Below are positions 8,044-16,968 of a stretch of DNA of 64,000 nucleotides, piece after piece (the first letter of the stretch is position 1; each line of letters starts with the position of its first letter). The DNA lies in the NCBI RefSeq assembly GCF_000411255.1, contig NZ_KE150412.1, positions 712,520 to 776,519 on the forward strand, written 5' to 3'. The notes under the pieces are model-generated. The model was not told the DNA's origin and ran no database searches. It saw nothing but the letters and a program-made list of their open reading frames with translations. The DNA comes from Paenibacillus sp. HGH0039 (GTDB taxonomy: Bacteria; Bacillota; Bacilli; Paenibacillales; NBRC-103111). Both the position numbers and the translations under genes were made by a program.

Positions 8044-8116
8044 TTCTGACTCTGATGCTGAATACCCCGGTCATCTCCGCCGGACGGTATACAGCGGCGA
8101 TATAAAGCGAATGAAC

Positions 8117-8152
8117 GAAAAACTCCGGACCTTCGGCGGTCCGGAGTTTTTT
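8117..8152 (+). terminator. Bidirectional terminator
   Basis: AACTCCGGACC (8121-8131) pairs with 8138-8148, followed by six T; five A precede it, so it can also work for the tlpA-type operon on the minus strand. Confidence 0.85.
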
Positions 8153-8210
8153 AATTAGGGCCGTACAAAGAACGGTCAGGCTTCCGGCTTAACCCGAAGC
8201 CAACCTTCAT

Positions 8211-8738
8211 TCATCTGCTCAGGCTTTGCAGCAGCTTCTTTACTTCCGCAGAGCTGGTCAGCTCACCCGGACGAACCGCCGCTATTTTGCCGTCGGGATC
8301 AATCAGGAAGGTGGCCGGAAGACCGACGACCCGGTATTTTCGGGCGGCCTCGCCGCTCGGATCGAGCAGGACGGGAAATGCAAGGTTTCCCTGCATGGCG
8401 AATTCGTTCGCCGTTCCTCTCGATTCGCCTACGTTGACGGCAACAATTTCCACGTCCGGAATTCCTTCCAGGTATGCTTCGTTCATACGGGGCATCTCAT
8501 GCGTACAGGGGCCGCACCAGGAGGCCCAGAAATTAAGCATCACGCCCTTGCCCCGGTAGTCGGAAAGCGCGACGGAACGGCCGTCCAGTCCGGTAACGGT
8601 AAAATCCGGCGCCATCGCACCGGCCCGGACGGCAACGGCAGTCTCCTCTGAATCCGCATGGTACAGGGTGTACGCCAGAGCCGCCGCGATCAGCCCTGCG
8701 ATAAGCAGGACGGCTCCTCGCCGCAGCTTATGTGTCAA
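8211..8738 (-). CDS. TlpA/ResA-like membrane-anchored thiol-disulfide oxidoreductase
   Basis: About 175 residues: an N-terminal membrane anchor (AVLLIAGLIAAALAYTLY) and an extracytoplasmic thioredoxin fold with 'NFWASWCGPC', the CGPC redox pair being near residues 75-78. 'AVRAGAMAPDFTVTGLDG' and 'YRVVGLPATFLIDPDGKI', with its cis-proline, are typical of TlpA/ResA. Such proteins keep cysteines of apo-cytochromes or copper sites reduced. It is the last gene of the Nos-type operon, 15 bp after nosF, so reducing copper-ligand thiols is a likely role. A GTG at 8747 lies inside the GGGAGGTGGGAG ribosome binding site, so I prefer the TTG at 8738. Confidence 0.85.
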   Translation of the reverse strand: MTHKLRRGAVLLIAGLIAAALAYTLYHADSEETAVAVRAGAMAPDFTVTGLDGRSVALSDYRGKGVMLNFWASWCGPCTHEMPRMNEAYLEGIPDVEIVAVNVGESRGTANEFAMQGNLAFPVLLDPSGEAARKYRVVGLPATFLIDPDGKIAAVRPGELTSSAEVKKLLQSLSR

Positions 8739-8753
8739 ATCTCCCACCTCCCG

Positions 8754-9494
8754 CTAAATCCCGCCGTCCCCGCCGGTACGATAGCCGAACAGCTTGGAGA
8801 AGGCCGCCTGCAGCCCTTGAGGACCGTACGCTTCCCGGAAAGACTCGGCCGTTCCCTCTTCGGCTATGCGCCCTTCTTTCAGGAACACGACATGATCGGC
8901 GGCCGACTCCGCCACGCCAAGCTGGTGCGTGGAGAACAGAACGGCATGACCTTCCCGCTTCGCGTAGCGGACAAGCTCAACGAACGAATCCATCCAGTAA
9001 GGATCGAGTCCGTTGGTCGGTTCGTCCATGATGAGCAGCGCCGGCTTGGCCAGCAGCGCCTGGGCGAACAGCAGCCGCTGCCGCATGCCTTTGGAGAAGG
9101 AGCTGACCGGCTTGCGCCTCACATCGGCCAGTCCGACCAGCTCCAGGGCTTCCAGCACTCTCGCTTTGGAAACCTTTCGCAGCGAAGCCCAGAATTGAAG
9201 TGTTTCCTCCGCCGACAACCCTTGGCCGAACAAATAATCGTCCGGCATGTATCCGATCTGCTGCGCGTACGCCGTGCGATTTTCTTTCCACTTGCGGCCG
9301 TTCACCTCGATAACCCCCGAAGTGGGCTGCGTAATACCGGCGATCATGCGCAGAATGGTGCTTTTTCCCGCTCCGTTCCCGCCGCAGAGGGCCAGCACCT
9401 GTCCCCTGCTTATCCGGAGGTTGACCGAGTGGATAATCGGCTGCTTGCCGATTTTTTTGTGCAAGTCCGACACTTGCAGGACATTCTCAGCCAC
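8754..9494 (-). CDS. nosF: ABC transporter ATP-binding protein, NosF-like
   Basis: A 246-residue ATPase. Walker A 'GGNGAGKST' is at residues 38-46, the signature 'FSKGMRQRLLFAQALL' at about 131, Walker B 'ALLIMDEPTNGLDP' follows, and the H-loop is 'VLFSTHQ'. It belongs to the CcmA/NosF group that pairs with an ABC-2 permease. Its gene overlaps the permease gene by 8 bp within a NosD/L/Y-type cluster, which is why it is called NosF-like: it would power export of a sulfur species or another factor needed for copper-site assembly in an extracytoplasmic enzyme. The identity of the substrate is unknown. Confidence 0.8.
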   Translation of the reverse strand: MAENVLQVSDLHKKIGKQPIIHSVNLRISRGQVLALCGGNGAGKSTILRMIAGITQPTSGVIEVNGRKWKENRTAYAQQIGYMPDDYLFGQGLSAEETLQFWASLRKVSKARVLEALELVGLADVRRKPVSSFSKGMRQRLLFAQALLAKPALLIMDEPTNGLDPYWMDSFVELVRYAKREGHAVLFSTHQLGVAESAADHVVFLKEGRIAEEGTAESFREAYGPQGLQAAFSKLFGYRTGGDGGI

Positions 9495-10305
9495 GGGAGC
9501 GCCCCCTTTCCCAGATCCAGTTGGCCAAGCCCGCGCATACGGCGATCCAGACCAGGCACAAGCCGATAAATACCAGGGTTCCTTCCGGACGGCCGATCCA
9601 GCGGACCCACTCGTAATATTCGGGCCCCAGCGCCGCGCCGCCGCCGAGCTTCACGACGACAAACAGCCGGACAAGCTCTGCCGGGTTCAAGAACGTGAGC
9701 ACCACAAGCGCGCTTTTGATCCAGACGTAAGGAAGCTGGCCGAGAACGGCAATCAGCAGTGTCGGCCAGCCGATCACCGCGAAAAACCACACCGCCACAC
9801 CTGCGGTCAGCGCCTGCCAGCGGTTCCTGGCAAACGTGCCGAGCACGAGCGCGATCGCAAGAAACAGCAGAACGAGCCCCGTGGAAAAGGCGAAAAACAA
9901 CCCGAGCGTAGCCGGCTGCAGCCCTCTTCCGGTCAACGCCCCGACTACGCCCGTCAGGCCGTACCCGAAAGCGACGATGGTCAGCATGACCACGGTCAAA
10001 CCCGTATATTTCCCGGCAATAAACGCAAAGGTAGCGAGCGGATACGTGGAAAGAAGCTGCCAGCTTCCTTCCTCCTTCTCCGCCGTTAACGAAAACGAGC
10101 CCAGAAGAAGCGTCATAAGCGGAAGTAAATATAAGATCAGATTGAGCATGGAAGAGGTAGAGCTTGAATAGCCCTGTACGAAGCTTTGAGCGTTAATAAG
10201 AAGCAAGGACAGGCTGAATAAAGAAAAGAGGGCCATAAACGAATAGGCCCACGGGTTTCTAAACCCGACTTTCACTTCGCGCAGCGCAATCGTCAGCACG
10301 TTCAT
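9487..10305 (-). CDS. nosY: ABC-2 type permease, NosY-like
   Basis: A 272-residue integral membrane protein with about six hydrophobic segments. The N-terminal 'LTIALREVKVGFRNPWAYSF' is typical of ABC-2 permeases of the NosY group, and 'LGSFSLTAEKEEGSWQLLSTYPL' is the conserved cytoplasmic 'ERE..GT' region after the second span. It pairs with the overlapping NosF-like ATPase and starts inside the nosL stop region (4-bp overlap), showing tight translational coupling. In N2O reductase systems NosDFY is needed to build the CuZ centre. Confidence 0.8.
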   Translation of the reverse strand: MNVLTIALREVKVGFRNPWAYSFMALFSLFSLSLLLINAQSFVQGYSSSTSSMLNLILYLLPLMTLLLGSFSLTAEKEEGSWQLLSTYPLATFAFIAGKYTGLTVVMLTIVAFGYGLTGVVGALTGRGLQPATLGLFFAFSTGLVLLFLAIALVLGTFARNRWQALTAGVAVWFFAVIGWPTLLIAVLGQLPYVWIKSALVVLTFLNPAELVRLFVVVKLGGGAALGPEYYEWVRWIGRPEGTLVFIGLCLVWIAVCAGLANWIWERGRSRG

Positions 10306-10871
10306 TTGCCGTGCGTTCCCTGGTCGCCGGCTTTGCCGCCGTGAGCGTCCTTATCCCCGCCGGCTTCCGGCGTAACGCTGTGGTCATGGCTTCCGCCCAT
10401 GTTCATCATGCTTTTATTCTGTTCCCACGTGTGCTTGCCTAGATCGGCAGCCGTCATCACTTTGCCTTTTTTCTGGCTGTCCGCGAACTTCTGGGCTTCC
10501 GCTTTGTCCTTAAACGAATAGATGCCGTAAGCCATCGGGGATTTGAAGGAAGGATCGTACACGTAAGTCGCATCCTCATACTTGATCCACTCTTTGTTGT
10601 TGTAATCCCGGACAAACTGGACTTGGATGGGGTTCGCCGCATTTTTCCCTTTCCATTCGTTCATGCAGCCGAGATCGTCGAATTTGTAGGTTTTCCCGTC
10701 TTTCGTTTTGAGCTGGACGGCAAACGCGTCGTCTTTGATCTGCATGTTGCAGATCGCGCATTTATCCGTTTCTTCGTTGATGGGCTCCGCCTGATCATTC
10801 GCTTTCCCGCATGCGGACAAAACCGTCAAAATCAGCAGAACACTCAGCAAAAACAAACCTTTTCTTTTCAT
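10302..10871 (-). CDS. nosL: NosL-family copper-binding lipoprotein
   Basis: A 189-residue lipoprotein. The signal peptide ends in the lipobox 'VLSAC' with the lipidated Cys21. The NosL copper motif 'CAICNM' is at residues 38-43, followed by 'DDLGCMNEWKGK' and the family strand 'DATYVYDPSFKSPMAYGIYSF'. NosL binds Cu(I) outside the cell and delivers it to N2O reductase. The C-terminal tail is rich in His, Gly and Asp (SHDHSVTPEAGGDKDAHGG) and may bind extra metal. It overlaps nosD and nosY by 4 bp on each side. Confidence 0.9.
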   Translation of the reverse strand: MKRKGLFLLSVLLILTVLSACGKANDQAEPINEETDKCAICNMQIKDDAFAVQLKTKDGKTYKFDDLGCMNEWKGKNAANPIQVQFVRDYNNKEWIKYEDATYVYDPSFKSPMAYGIYSFKDKAEAQKFADSQKKGKVMTAADLGKHTWEQNKSMMNMGGSHDHSVTPEAGGDKDAHGGKAGDQGTHGK

Positions 10872-12232
10872 ATCCGTCTAACCCCCACATAATAAATTGT
10901 ACTGATCGACGCCAGCAGCAGCAGAAGCCCGAACACTAGAGTCGTATTCCCCGCCGCTCCGCTTAACGGCTTTTGTTCCGGCCCCGTTCCGGGCTTCATC
11001 ATAGGCGCTACGTCCTTGGTCCAGCCTTCACGGTCCGAGGTGTACATACTTTCGAGAAACTGCATCCCCGGCGACTGAAAAAACAGCTGGTAAGCGGGAA
11101 CCTCCCCCGTCAATCTTTGAAAAAAAGGATTCAGCGTATACGACAACTCGCTGCTCCCGTCCCCGTCGCTGTCCAGACCGCGGAACGCCTCCCAGAAGTT
11201 GCCGCTGAATGCGTTGCTCTCGCTCTCATTCGCTTCCGCCTCGATTACGTTGCCGATAAAGCGGTTGCCGGTGAAGCGGTTATTTTCCGATTCCAGAAAC
11301 TGGACGCCCACGAAATTTTGCAGCACGTCGTTGTTAGCGAAATCGTTGGAGCCCGATTGCTCGACATAAAGGCCGACCCGGTTGCCCTCCACTTTGTTGC
11401 CGGTTACTTTCGAATTATGTACGTCGAAGAACAGCAGTCCCTGCGAGTTCACGCTCTCGCTTTGTTTCGTAAAAGAATTGCCGGATACCTCGGCTTCCTT
11501 GACGCCCATGATCATGGCGCCCGTGACGTTGTACATACCGATGTTGTTGCGCACGACCGTCCCCTTTGTGTACATGCAGTGAATCCCGTACCGGGAATGT
11601 TCGACGGAATTGGCTTCCACCTTGTTCCGATGGCTGCTTTCCAGATAAATGCCGTCGTTCATGGAGCTTACTTGATTGCCCGAGATCACGTTATCGTGCG
11701 CGTTGAAAAGATCGATGCCATTGCGTCTTTCGGACAGCTTGGCCGCTCCGCTTCCGGTCCGGACGACGGAATTATTCTCGATCCGGTTATGCCCCGTATC
11801 CCGCAGCAGAATGCCGAAAGCATCCGTGCGGATATCCAGGGAATGAAGCCAAGCTCCGCTTCCCTGGACCAGCACCGCGGGCATGTCGGAAGACGCCCCC
11901 TCCCCGTCCTGCTCGATTTGCAGGCCTTTCAGGGAAACATCGTCCGCCCGGACGGTGATAGCGGGTTTTCCGCTGCCGTCTTTGTTCTTGACGACGGCGC
12001 CGCTCTGCCCCTCGATCACGATGGGGCGGGCAATAACGGCCGGGCCCTCGTAGGAGCCTGCCGGGAGCCGGAGCAGGCCGCCGGACGGCGTACGGTCGAT
12101 GAGCTGCTGCAGCGCGGCGGGCCGGGCCGCACCCGCGTCCGGCGCCGCTTCCGCCCGCTGGTGAGGCAGCCATATCCCGGCGGCCGCCGCGGCACAGACG
12201 CACAGCCACAGGGGAATCAGACGGAGCTTCAT
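10868..12232 (-). CDS. nosD: NosD-like right-handed beta-helix copper maturation protein
   Basis: A 454-residue exported protein. It has an N-terminal signal peptide (WLCVCAAAAAGIWLP), then a long parallel beta-helix made of repeated 'N.I..N.v....gI.l..s..N.i..N' coils at about 80-345 (CASH/NosD repeats), and a C-terminal membrane anchor (VFGLLLLLASISTIYYVGV) at 432-450, so it faces outward and is held in the membrane. NosD works with NosFY in copper-site maturation of N2O reductase. The start overlaps the upstream lipoprotein gene by 4 bp. A C-terminal anchor is known for Gram-positive NosD-type proteins. Confidence 0.88.
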   Translation of the reverse strand: MKLRLIPLWLCVCAAAAAGIWLPHQRAEAAPDAGAARPAALQQLIDRTPSGGLLRLPAGSYEGPAVIARPIVIEGQSGAVVKNKDGSGKPAITVRADDVSLKGLQIEQDGEGASSDMPAVLVQGSGAWLHSLDIRTDAFGILLRDTGHNRIENNSVVRTGSGAAKLSERRNGIDLFNAHDNVISGNQVSSMNDGIYLESSHRNKVEANSVEHSRYGIHCMYTKGTVVRNNIGMYNVTGAMIMGVKEAEVSGNSFTKQSESVNSQGLLFFDVHNSKVTGNKVEGNRVGLYVEQSGSNDFANNDVLQNFVGVQFLESENNRFTGNRFIGNVIEAEANESESNAFSGNFWEAFRGLDSDGDGSSELSYTLNPFFQRLTGEVPAYQLFFQSPGMQFLESMYTSDREGWTKDVAPMMKPGTGPEQKPLSGAAGNTTLVFGLLLLLASISTIYYVGVRRI

Positions 12233-12612
12233 GAAACGTCAAGCACCTTTTTCTTGGTGATGTGCAGCACTCCCTGGTAGAGATGCACGTAAATGGCATA
12301 TTTGCCGGGCTGATCGAACGTTTTCTCTATCGAGTAATTTCCGTCCCCGCTTGTTTTCGCATCCAGCAGTTCCGGAAGCCCGCTGTTGTCCGCCAAGCGG
12401 ACGTCGAGCTGGACTCTCGCCCCCTCTTGTGTGGTTAATCCCGTAATCTGCGCCGTAACCACCGCTTTCTCGCCAGTTTTGACCGGCGAAGGCTCGGTGA
12501 CGAGATCGACTTTGACTTTGGCCGGGTCCTGTCCCTTAAGTTCGGGCGAGCAAGCCGTGACGGCAAACACCAGAAGAACGGCCAGCAGGAATCGGCTGAT
12601 CGGTTTTAGCAA
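12229..12612 (-). CDS. Small lipoprotein with YtkA-like domain, first gene of the Nos-type operon
   Basis: A 127-residue lipoprotein. The signal peptide ends in 'AVTAC' with Cys21; the mature part is one beta-sandwich domain (VKVDLVTEPSPVKTGEKAVV ... GKYAIYVHLYQGVLHI) of the YtkA/FixH-like type, which often accompanies copper-site assembly proteins. It starts with TTG at 12612, with GGAGG about 8 bases upstream. As the promoter-proximal gene of the operon it may help capture or hand over copper; this is inferred from its neighbours. Confidence 0.65.
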   Translation of the reverse strand: MLKPISRFLLAVLLVFAVTACSPELKGQDPAKVKVDLVTEPSPVKTGEKAVVTAQITGLTTQEGARVQLDVRLADNSGLPELLDAKTSGDGNYSIEKTFDQPGKYAIYVHLYQGVLHITKKKVLDVS

Positions 12613-12805
12613 GGCAAGGCCTCCTTTCCTTTCGCTTCCATTATTCTTACACGCGGCTGCCCTTTTTAATATGACTCAACAGGGCTATTCTCGTTAACAT
12701 TGTGTGAATAGTTTATTTTGTCCGGAACAAATAAGTTTTACGGCGGTTAATTTGTTGCGCGCCGGAAACATTAAACGGGAAGAAACAGACAAAGGAGACC
12801 TGCAC

Positions 12806-13153
12806 ATGTTTATGGTATACGGAATCGCCCTGCTTCTGGCGGGACTTCTGACGATCAACAGTATCTTCTCGTACCAAAGCAAACACATTGATCCTTCGCT
12901 CTGGCAAACCTTGTGGTTTCAGTGCAAAATGATCCCGCTGGTGTTTGCGGCCAACGTCATGATCGGATACGGCGTGAAGTTCTGCTACAAGACGACGGGC
13001 AATCTGACCTTGTCCCTAGGCATATCCAAAGGCATCGAGATTTTTATCTGCGTGCTGATGGGTTACATCTTCCTGAAGGAAATTCCGAACTGGAAAACCT
13101 GGGTCGGCCTCGGTATCGTGGTCGGCGGCTTTGTGATCACCAAGCTGAAATAG
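12806..13153 (+). CDS. Small DMT/EamA-like membrane protein
   Basis: A 115-residue protein with four predicted membrane segments (about residues 3-20, 38-58, 66-88 and 97-113). The size and layout recall half of an EamA (drug/metabolite) transporter or an SMR-type protein; 'LGISKGIEIFICVLMGYIFL' followed by 'KEIPNWKTWVGLGIVVGGFV' is the typical last hairpin of that superfamily. Such short members act as dimers. The start is ATG at 12806 with AAAGGAG eight bases upstream; an in-frame ATG at 12812 is a second choice. It stands alone between two operons of opposite strand, and the substrate is unknown. Confidence 0.75.
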   Translation: MFMVYGIALLLAGLLTINSIFSYQSKHIDPSLWQTLWFQCKMIPLVFAANVMIGYGVKFCYKTTGNLTLSLGISKGIEIFICVLMGYIFLKEIPNWKTWVGLGIVVGGFVITKLK

Positions 13154-13325
13154 CGGTGCCGAGGCCGATGAAGCAGCAGAGAGAATGTCCGCACGAATCG
13201 GACAGAAGCGGGCGGATTTGAGCTTATCCTCACCTGTTCTGCGCACAGCTGCCGCAGATGCTCCCGGGCTGCTCTCCGCCCCGTCAGCTCATTTGTGACT
13301 CAGCGGTCATACACCCGGGCGCGCT

Positions 13326-13357
13326 AAAAAGCTCCGACCCCTGAAGGGGCCGGAGCT
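13326..13357 (-). terminator. Terminator of the lacI-glucosidase operon
   Basis: On the minus strand AGCTCCGGCCCC pairs across a TTCA loop with GGGGTCGGAGCT (one G-U pair), followed by five T. Confidence 0.75.
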
Positions 13358-13393
13358 CTAGCGCCGGAAGCGGTCTGACCGTGCGCTGAACGA

Positions 13394-15829
13394 TCAGGCG
13401 CGGATGTGCACAACTTGCTGCGGGGTGTCCGCCGTCCGGATCAGGATCTCTCCGGCAGCTTCGTCGTAAGCCCAGCCGCTTGCGGCCCGGTCTCCGCCGA
13501 TCATGCCGGCTTCCAGACGCCGGAGGCCTTCCACCGCCGCAGGGGCGAATCCCGCGTGCTTGATGCGGATCAGGAAGCTGCGGTCTGCGTTTGGCAGCCC
13601 GCTGTGCTCGTAAGCCCAAGCCAGCTTCATGCCTCCGTCCGCCGCTTCCGTGGACATGCGGATCACATTGTACGCTCCCTGCTCGTACCCGTAAGTGATC
13701 CCGTCGTCTTCGTACACGGTTCCCTCGGAACTGCCGCCGGAAACATAAATGTTCCACGTCAGAGACGATGCCGCTTCCTCGTCCGCATGCTGTTTAAGCG
13801 GCTCTTCCGCAAGGATAGCTCCCGCTTTGATATACATCGGCATAATGTGGAGCGGCGCGTGGGCGAGGATATGCTTCGGTCCCGCATGCTTCTCCCCGCT
13901 CCAGTAGTCGATCCACTCGCCTTCCGGGATATACACGGCGCGGTGCTCCGTATCGGGACGGTAGACCGGGGCGACGAGAACGCTGCTGCCGAGCAGGAAC
14001 TGGTCGCTGAGGTTCGTCACCTGCGGATCGCGCGGATATTCCAGCACAAGCGGCCGCAGAATCGGCATCCCGGTCCGGGATGCTTCGTGGAACAGCGTGT
14101 ACAATACCGGCATCCAGCGGTAGCGCAGCTCGATGTAGGTGCGGCAGATCGCTTCGGTCTCTTCGCCGAACGACCACGGTTCCTGGCGGACGGAGTCGAT
14201 CACGCTGTGGTTGCGGCAGAAAGGAAACAGCGCCCCCATTTGCGTCCAGCGGGCAAGCAGTTGTCCCGTGGAGTGATGTGCGAAGCCGCCGATATCGGGA
14301 CCTGTGAACGGAATTCCGGACAACCCCAGGTTCAGCACCATCGGAATCGCCATCGCCATATGCTCCCAGAAGCTGCGGTTGTCGCCCGTCCATACGGCGG
14401 CATAACGCTGTATTCCGCTGTAGCCTGCACGTGTCAGAACGAACGGCCGCTCACCGCCGAGCTGCTCCCGGAGGCTTTCGAAAGTCGCTTTGGACATCAT
14501 CATGCCGTACAAGTTATGCAGCTCTTCGTGCGTCTTACTGTCCCCGTTATTGCCGTGGATGACATCGAGATCCATCGTTTTGGATTCGTTGAACACAGCC
14601 GGCTCGTTCATATCGTTCCAGATTCCCGTGATGCCGAGGTCCACGTAGAACTTGTGCTTCTCCCCCCACCATTTGCCCACGGCATCTTCCGTGAAATCGG
14701 GGAACGCGCTTTTACCGGGCCATACGTCTCCGATAAACAGCTCGCCTTCCAGCTTTTTGCAGAAATAGCCGTTCTCGATCCCTTCCCGGTAAATCGGGTA
14801 TTTAGGATCTTTTTTGACGCCGGGATCGACAATCGGCACAATGCGCATGCCGAGCTTTTTCAGCTCCGCCATCATTCCTTCCGGGTCCGGGAAACGGTCC
14901 TTGTCGAACGTAAAGACGCGGTACTGATCCATGTAATGGATATCGAGATGAATAACGTCGCACGGAATGTTTCTCTCGCGGAACGTGCGTGCCAGCTCCA
15001 GCACTTCCTGCTGGTTCATATAGCTGTAACGGGACTGATGGTAGCCAAGGGACCATTTCGGCGGCATAGAGATGCGGCCCGTCAGCTTTGTGTAACGGCC
15101 GACGACGTCTTTGGGCTGCGGACCGAAAATGAAGTACAGATCATATTCCCCGGTCGTGCATTGAATCGTAAAAAGATCGGGATGCGTGCGCATATCGAAA
15201 TCAGTGCGGCCGGGATTATCCAAAAACAGCCCGTACGTTCCGGTTCGATGCATGTGAATGAGCAGGGGGATCGATTCGTACAGCGCTTCGATTTCCGGCA
15301 CATGCGGCGCGAACACGTCGGAGTTCCACATCGCATAACGCTCTCCCCGCTTGTCCAGGAAGCTCGTTTTCTCCCCGAGGCCGTAAAAATGAGAGTCCGT
15401 CCCCATCACATAGGAGCCGCTCAGCGAACCGCGTGTCGTCCACGAAAGCGTGGGCTGCTTCATCAGAAGCTCGCCTTCCGGCGTTTGAACCGTCAAAGCG
15501 AACGTTTCTTTCTCGACGATCAGGCGCAGCGCGGAAGTGCGGAATTCGAACGCTTCCGGGCTTTCCGTCCGGTCGGCTTTAACCGGTTGAAACGATTCCG
15601 CCAGTACAGCGACGGTCGCGGACTTGAATTCCGGCTTATTCCCGTGGAACAGTTTGATCCGGAACAGCCCGCTTTCCAAAAAAGTCAGCAGCAAATTGGC
15701 GTGCTGGCCGTGAATAAGATAAGAGTCGTCCGCCTCCGTTACGTGTGTAGCGCGTCCGGGTGCTTTAGGGGCCACTTCCAGCACCGTATCGATGGATTTG
15801 TCGGGATGAATGGTTTCGCTCGTTTGCAT
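13394..15829 (-). CDS. Glycoside hydrolase family 31 alpha-glucosidase
   Basis: An 811-residue enzyme that releases alpha-linked glucose (or xylose) from oligosaccharides. The GH31 signature 'GIWNDMNEPAVF' gives the nucleophile Asp406, and 'VWTGDNRSFWEHM' gives the acid/base Asp483. An N-terminal beta-sandwich (residues 30-250) and C-terminal beta domains surround the barrel. There is no signal peptide, so it acts in the cytoplasm on imported sugars. The gene starts 3 bp after the lacI stop codon and its ribosome binding site (AAAGAGGAATAG) lies within the end of lacI, so the two are translationally coupled. Substrate preference (maltose, isomaltose, nigerose) cannot be read by eye. Confidence 0.93.
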   Translation of the reverse strand: MQTSETIHPDKSIDTVLEVAPKAPGRATHVTEADDSYLIHGQHANLLLTFLESGLFRIKLFHGNKPEFKSATVAVLAESFQPVKADRTESPEAFEFRTSALRLIVEKETFALTVQTPEGELLMKQPTLSWTTRGSLSGSYVMGTDSHFYGLGEKTSFLDKRGERYAMWNSDVFAPHVPEIEALYESIPLLIHMHRTGTYGLFLDNPGRTDFDMRTHPDLFTIQCTTGEYDLYFIFGPQPKDVVGRYTKLTGRISMPPKWSLGYHQSRYSYMNQQEVLELARTFRERNIPCDVIHLDIHYMDQYRVFTFDKDRFPDPEGMMAELKKLGMRIVPIVDPGVKKDPKYPIYREGIENGYFCKKLEGELFIGDVWPGKSAFPDFTEDAVGKWWGEKHKFYVDLGITGIWNDMNEPAVFNESKTMDLDVIHGNNGDSKTHEELHNLYGMMMSKATFESLREQLGGERPFVLTRAGYSGIQRYAAVWTGDNRSFWEHMAMAIPMVLNLGLSGIPFTGPDIGGFAHHSTGQLLARWTQMGALFPFCRNHSVIDSVRQEPWSFGEETEAICRTYIELRYRWMPVLYTLFHEASRTGMPILRPLVLEYPRDPQVTNLSDQFLLGSSVLVAPVYRPDTEHRAVYIPEGEWIDYWSGEKHAGPKHILAHAPLHIMPMYIKAGAILAEEPLKQHADEEAASSLTWNIYVSGGSSEGTVYEDDGITYGYEQGAYNVIRMSTEAADGGMKLAWAYEHSGLPNADRSFLIRIKHAGFAPAAVEGLRRLEAGMIGGDRAASGWAYDEAAGEILIRTADTPQQVVHIRA

Positions 15830-15832
15830 GGC

Positions 15833-16876
15833 CTATTCCTCTTTCTGAATGGAGTTGGGTTGGAGACGCCGGGCGGTGCTCTGGCGGCGTTTAAGTTCAA
15901 CGGGCAGCGTAACCGAATGTTCGGCCGGGACGCTTCCGCGGATCATACTGAGAATGCGGCGTATCGCCGTCTTCCCCTTGGTGCCGATATCCTGCCGGAT
16001 CGTGGTCAGGGAGGGTGTCAGAAAGCCCGCGTAGTCGATATCGTCGTACCCCATGACGGAGAGATCGTCGGGAATGCGTACGTCGAGCTCCTGCAGCCCT
16101 TTCATCAGCCCGATTGCCGCCACATCGGAAAAAGCGAATACGGCGGTGACCTTCGGGCTGAGCATGTAAACCTGCTGGGCGCTGTGATAGCCGCCGAGCA
16201 GAGAGACCGGCGTCTCGACGAGCAAAGCGCGGTCCGCTTCGATGCCGCTCTCCTCCAGCGCCCGGGTATAGCCGAGCCAGCGTTCTTCATAGACGCCCGA
16301 AGTGACGATGTCGCCCGCGATGACGGCAATCCGCTCATGCCCGAGCGAAAGCAGGTGCTTTGTCCCGAGGTAACCGCCCATCCGGTCGTTCATATTGACG
16401 ACCTGAAGGTTCTCCCCTCCGGCGAGGTAGCAGTCCAGATACACGCAAGGAACGTCGAGCTGGGCGATGCGTCCCAGCAGCGGGGAATCGCCGGTTATCC
16501 CGATAGCGATAATGCCGTCGAGCTGCCGCTCCTGCACAAACGTGAGCGGGTCCTCTTCCGTCACGCCCGAAACGATAACATGCAGGCGCTCTTCCCTCGC
16601 TTCCGCTTCGACGGCCATGACGAGCTGCCAGTAGAACGGGTTGTCTTCGAGCCGTCCCCTCTCGCCGGTCGGGACCAGAATCCCGATGAGCTGGGAGCGT
16701 CTTTCTTTCAGAAAACGGGCCGCCGTGCTGGGCGCATAATCGTGCCGGTCGATGACCTGGAGCACTCTCTTGGCGGTTTCACCGGAGACTCTTCCGGTGC
16801 CGTTCATCACGTTGGACACGGTCGCGATGGACACGCCTGCCTCCGCCGCTATATCTTTAATCGTTATTTTGTTCAT
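15833..16876 (-). CDS. LacI-family transcriptional regulator
   Basis: A 347-residue repressor. The helix-turn-helix 'TIKDIAAEAGVSIATVSNVM' is at residues 4-23 with the hinge after it, and a periplasmic-binding-protein-like sensor domain covers about 60-335 ('IGILVPTGERGRLEDNPFYW', 'DDLSVMGYDDIDYAGFLTPSL'). It is co-transcribed with the GH31 glucosidase just downstream, so it probably senses an alpha-glucoside and controls this operon through the CG-centred palindromes at 17000-17015 and 16910-16927. The start ATG follows GGGGGAACG. Confidence 0.93.
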   Translation of the reverse strand: MNKITIKDIAAEAGVSIATVSNVMNGTGRVSGETAKRVLQVIDRHDYAPSTAARFLKERRSQLIGILVPTGERGRLEDNPFYWQLVMAVEAEAREERLHVIVSGVTEEDPLTFVQERQLDGIIAIGITGDSPLLGRIAQLDVPCVYLDCYLAGGENLQVVNMNDRMGGYLGTKHLLSLGHERIAVIAGDIVTSGVYEERWLGYTRALEESGIEADRALLVETPVSLLGGYHSAQQVYMLSPKVTAVFAFSDVAAIGLMKGLQELDVRIPDDLSVMGYDDIDYAGFLTPSLTTIRQDIGTKGKTAIRRILSMIRGSVPAEHSVTLPVELKRRQSTARRLQPNSIQKEE

Positions 16877-16909
16877 CGTTCCCCCAAATCGGCCGATTTG
16901 TCAGAAATT

Positions 16910-16927
16910 GATTAATCGTTTTACATC
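16910..16927. promoter_or_regulatory. Weaker LacI-type operator candidate
   Basis: GATTAATCGTTTTACATC has dyad symmetry around a central CG at 12 of 18 positions. It lies 34 bp upstream of the lacI start codon, where a bound repressor would block the elongating polymerase. Confidence 0.35.
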
Positions 16928-16968
16928 TAAAAGAAAAGTGTAACTTTCTTTGTAGTTCTTACGAAATG

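Noticed and set aside
10973..12280. A 435-codon open frame opposite nosD
   Set aside because: The beta-helix repeats of NosD on the minus strand explain the region; the plus frame is a codon-bias artefact.
12613..12805. Fnr or CcpA site upstream of the Nos-type operon
   Set aside because: TGTGTGAATAGTTTA resembles only one half of an Fnr box; the symmetry is too poor to claim.
13406..16915. An 1169-codon open frame on the plus strand opposite the lacI-glucosidase operon
   Set aside because: It runs across two well-identified genes on the other strand and arises from their GC-rich codon bias; its translation is Arg/His-rich and shows no domain pattern or ribosome binding site.
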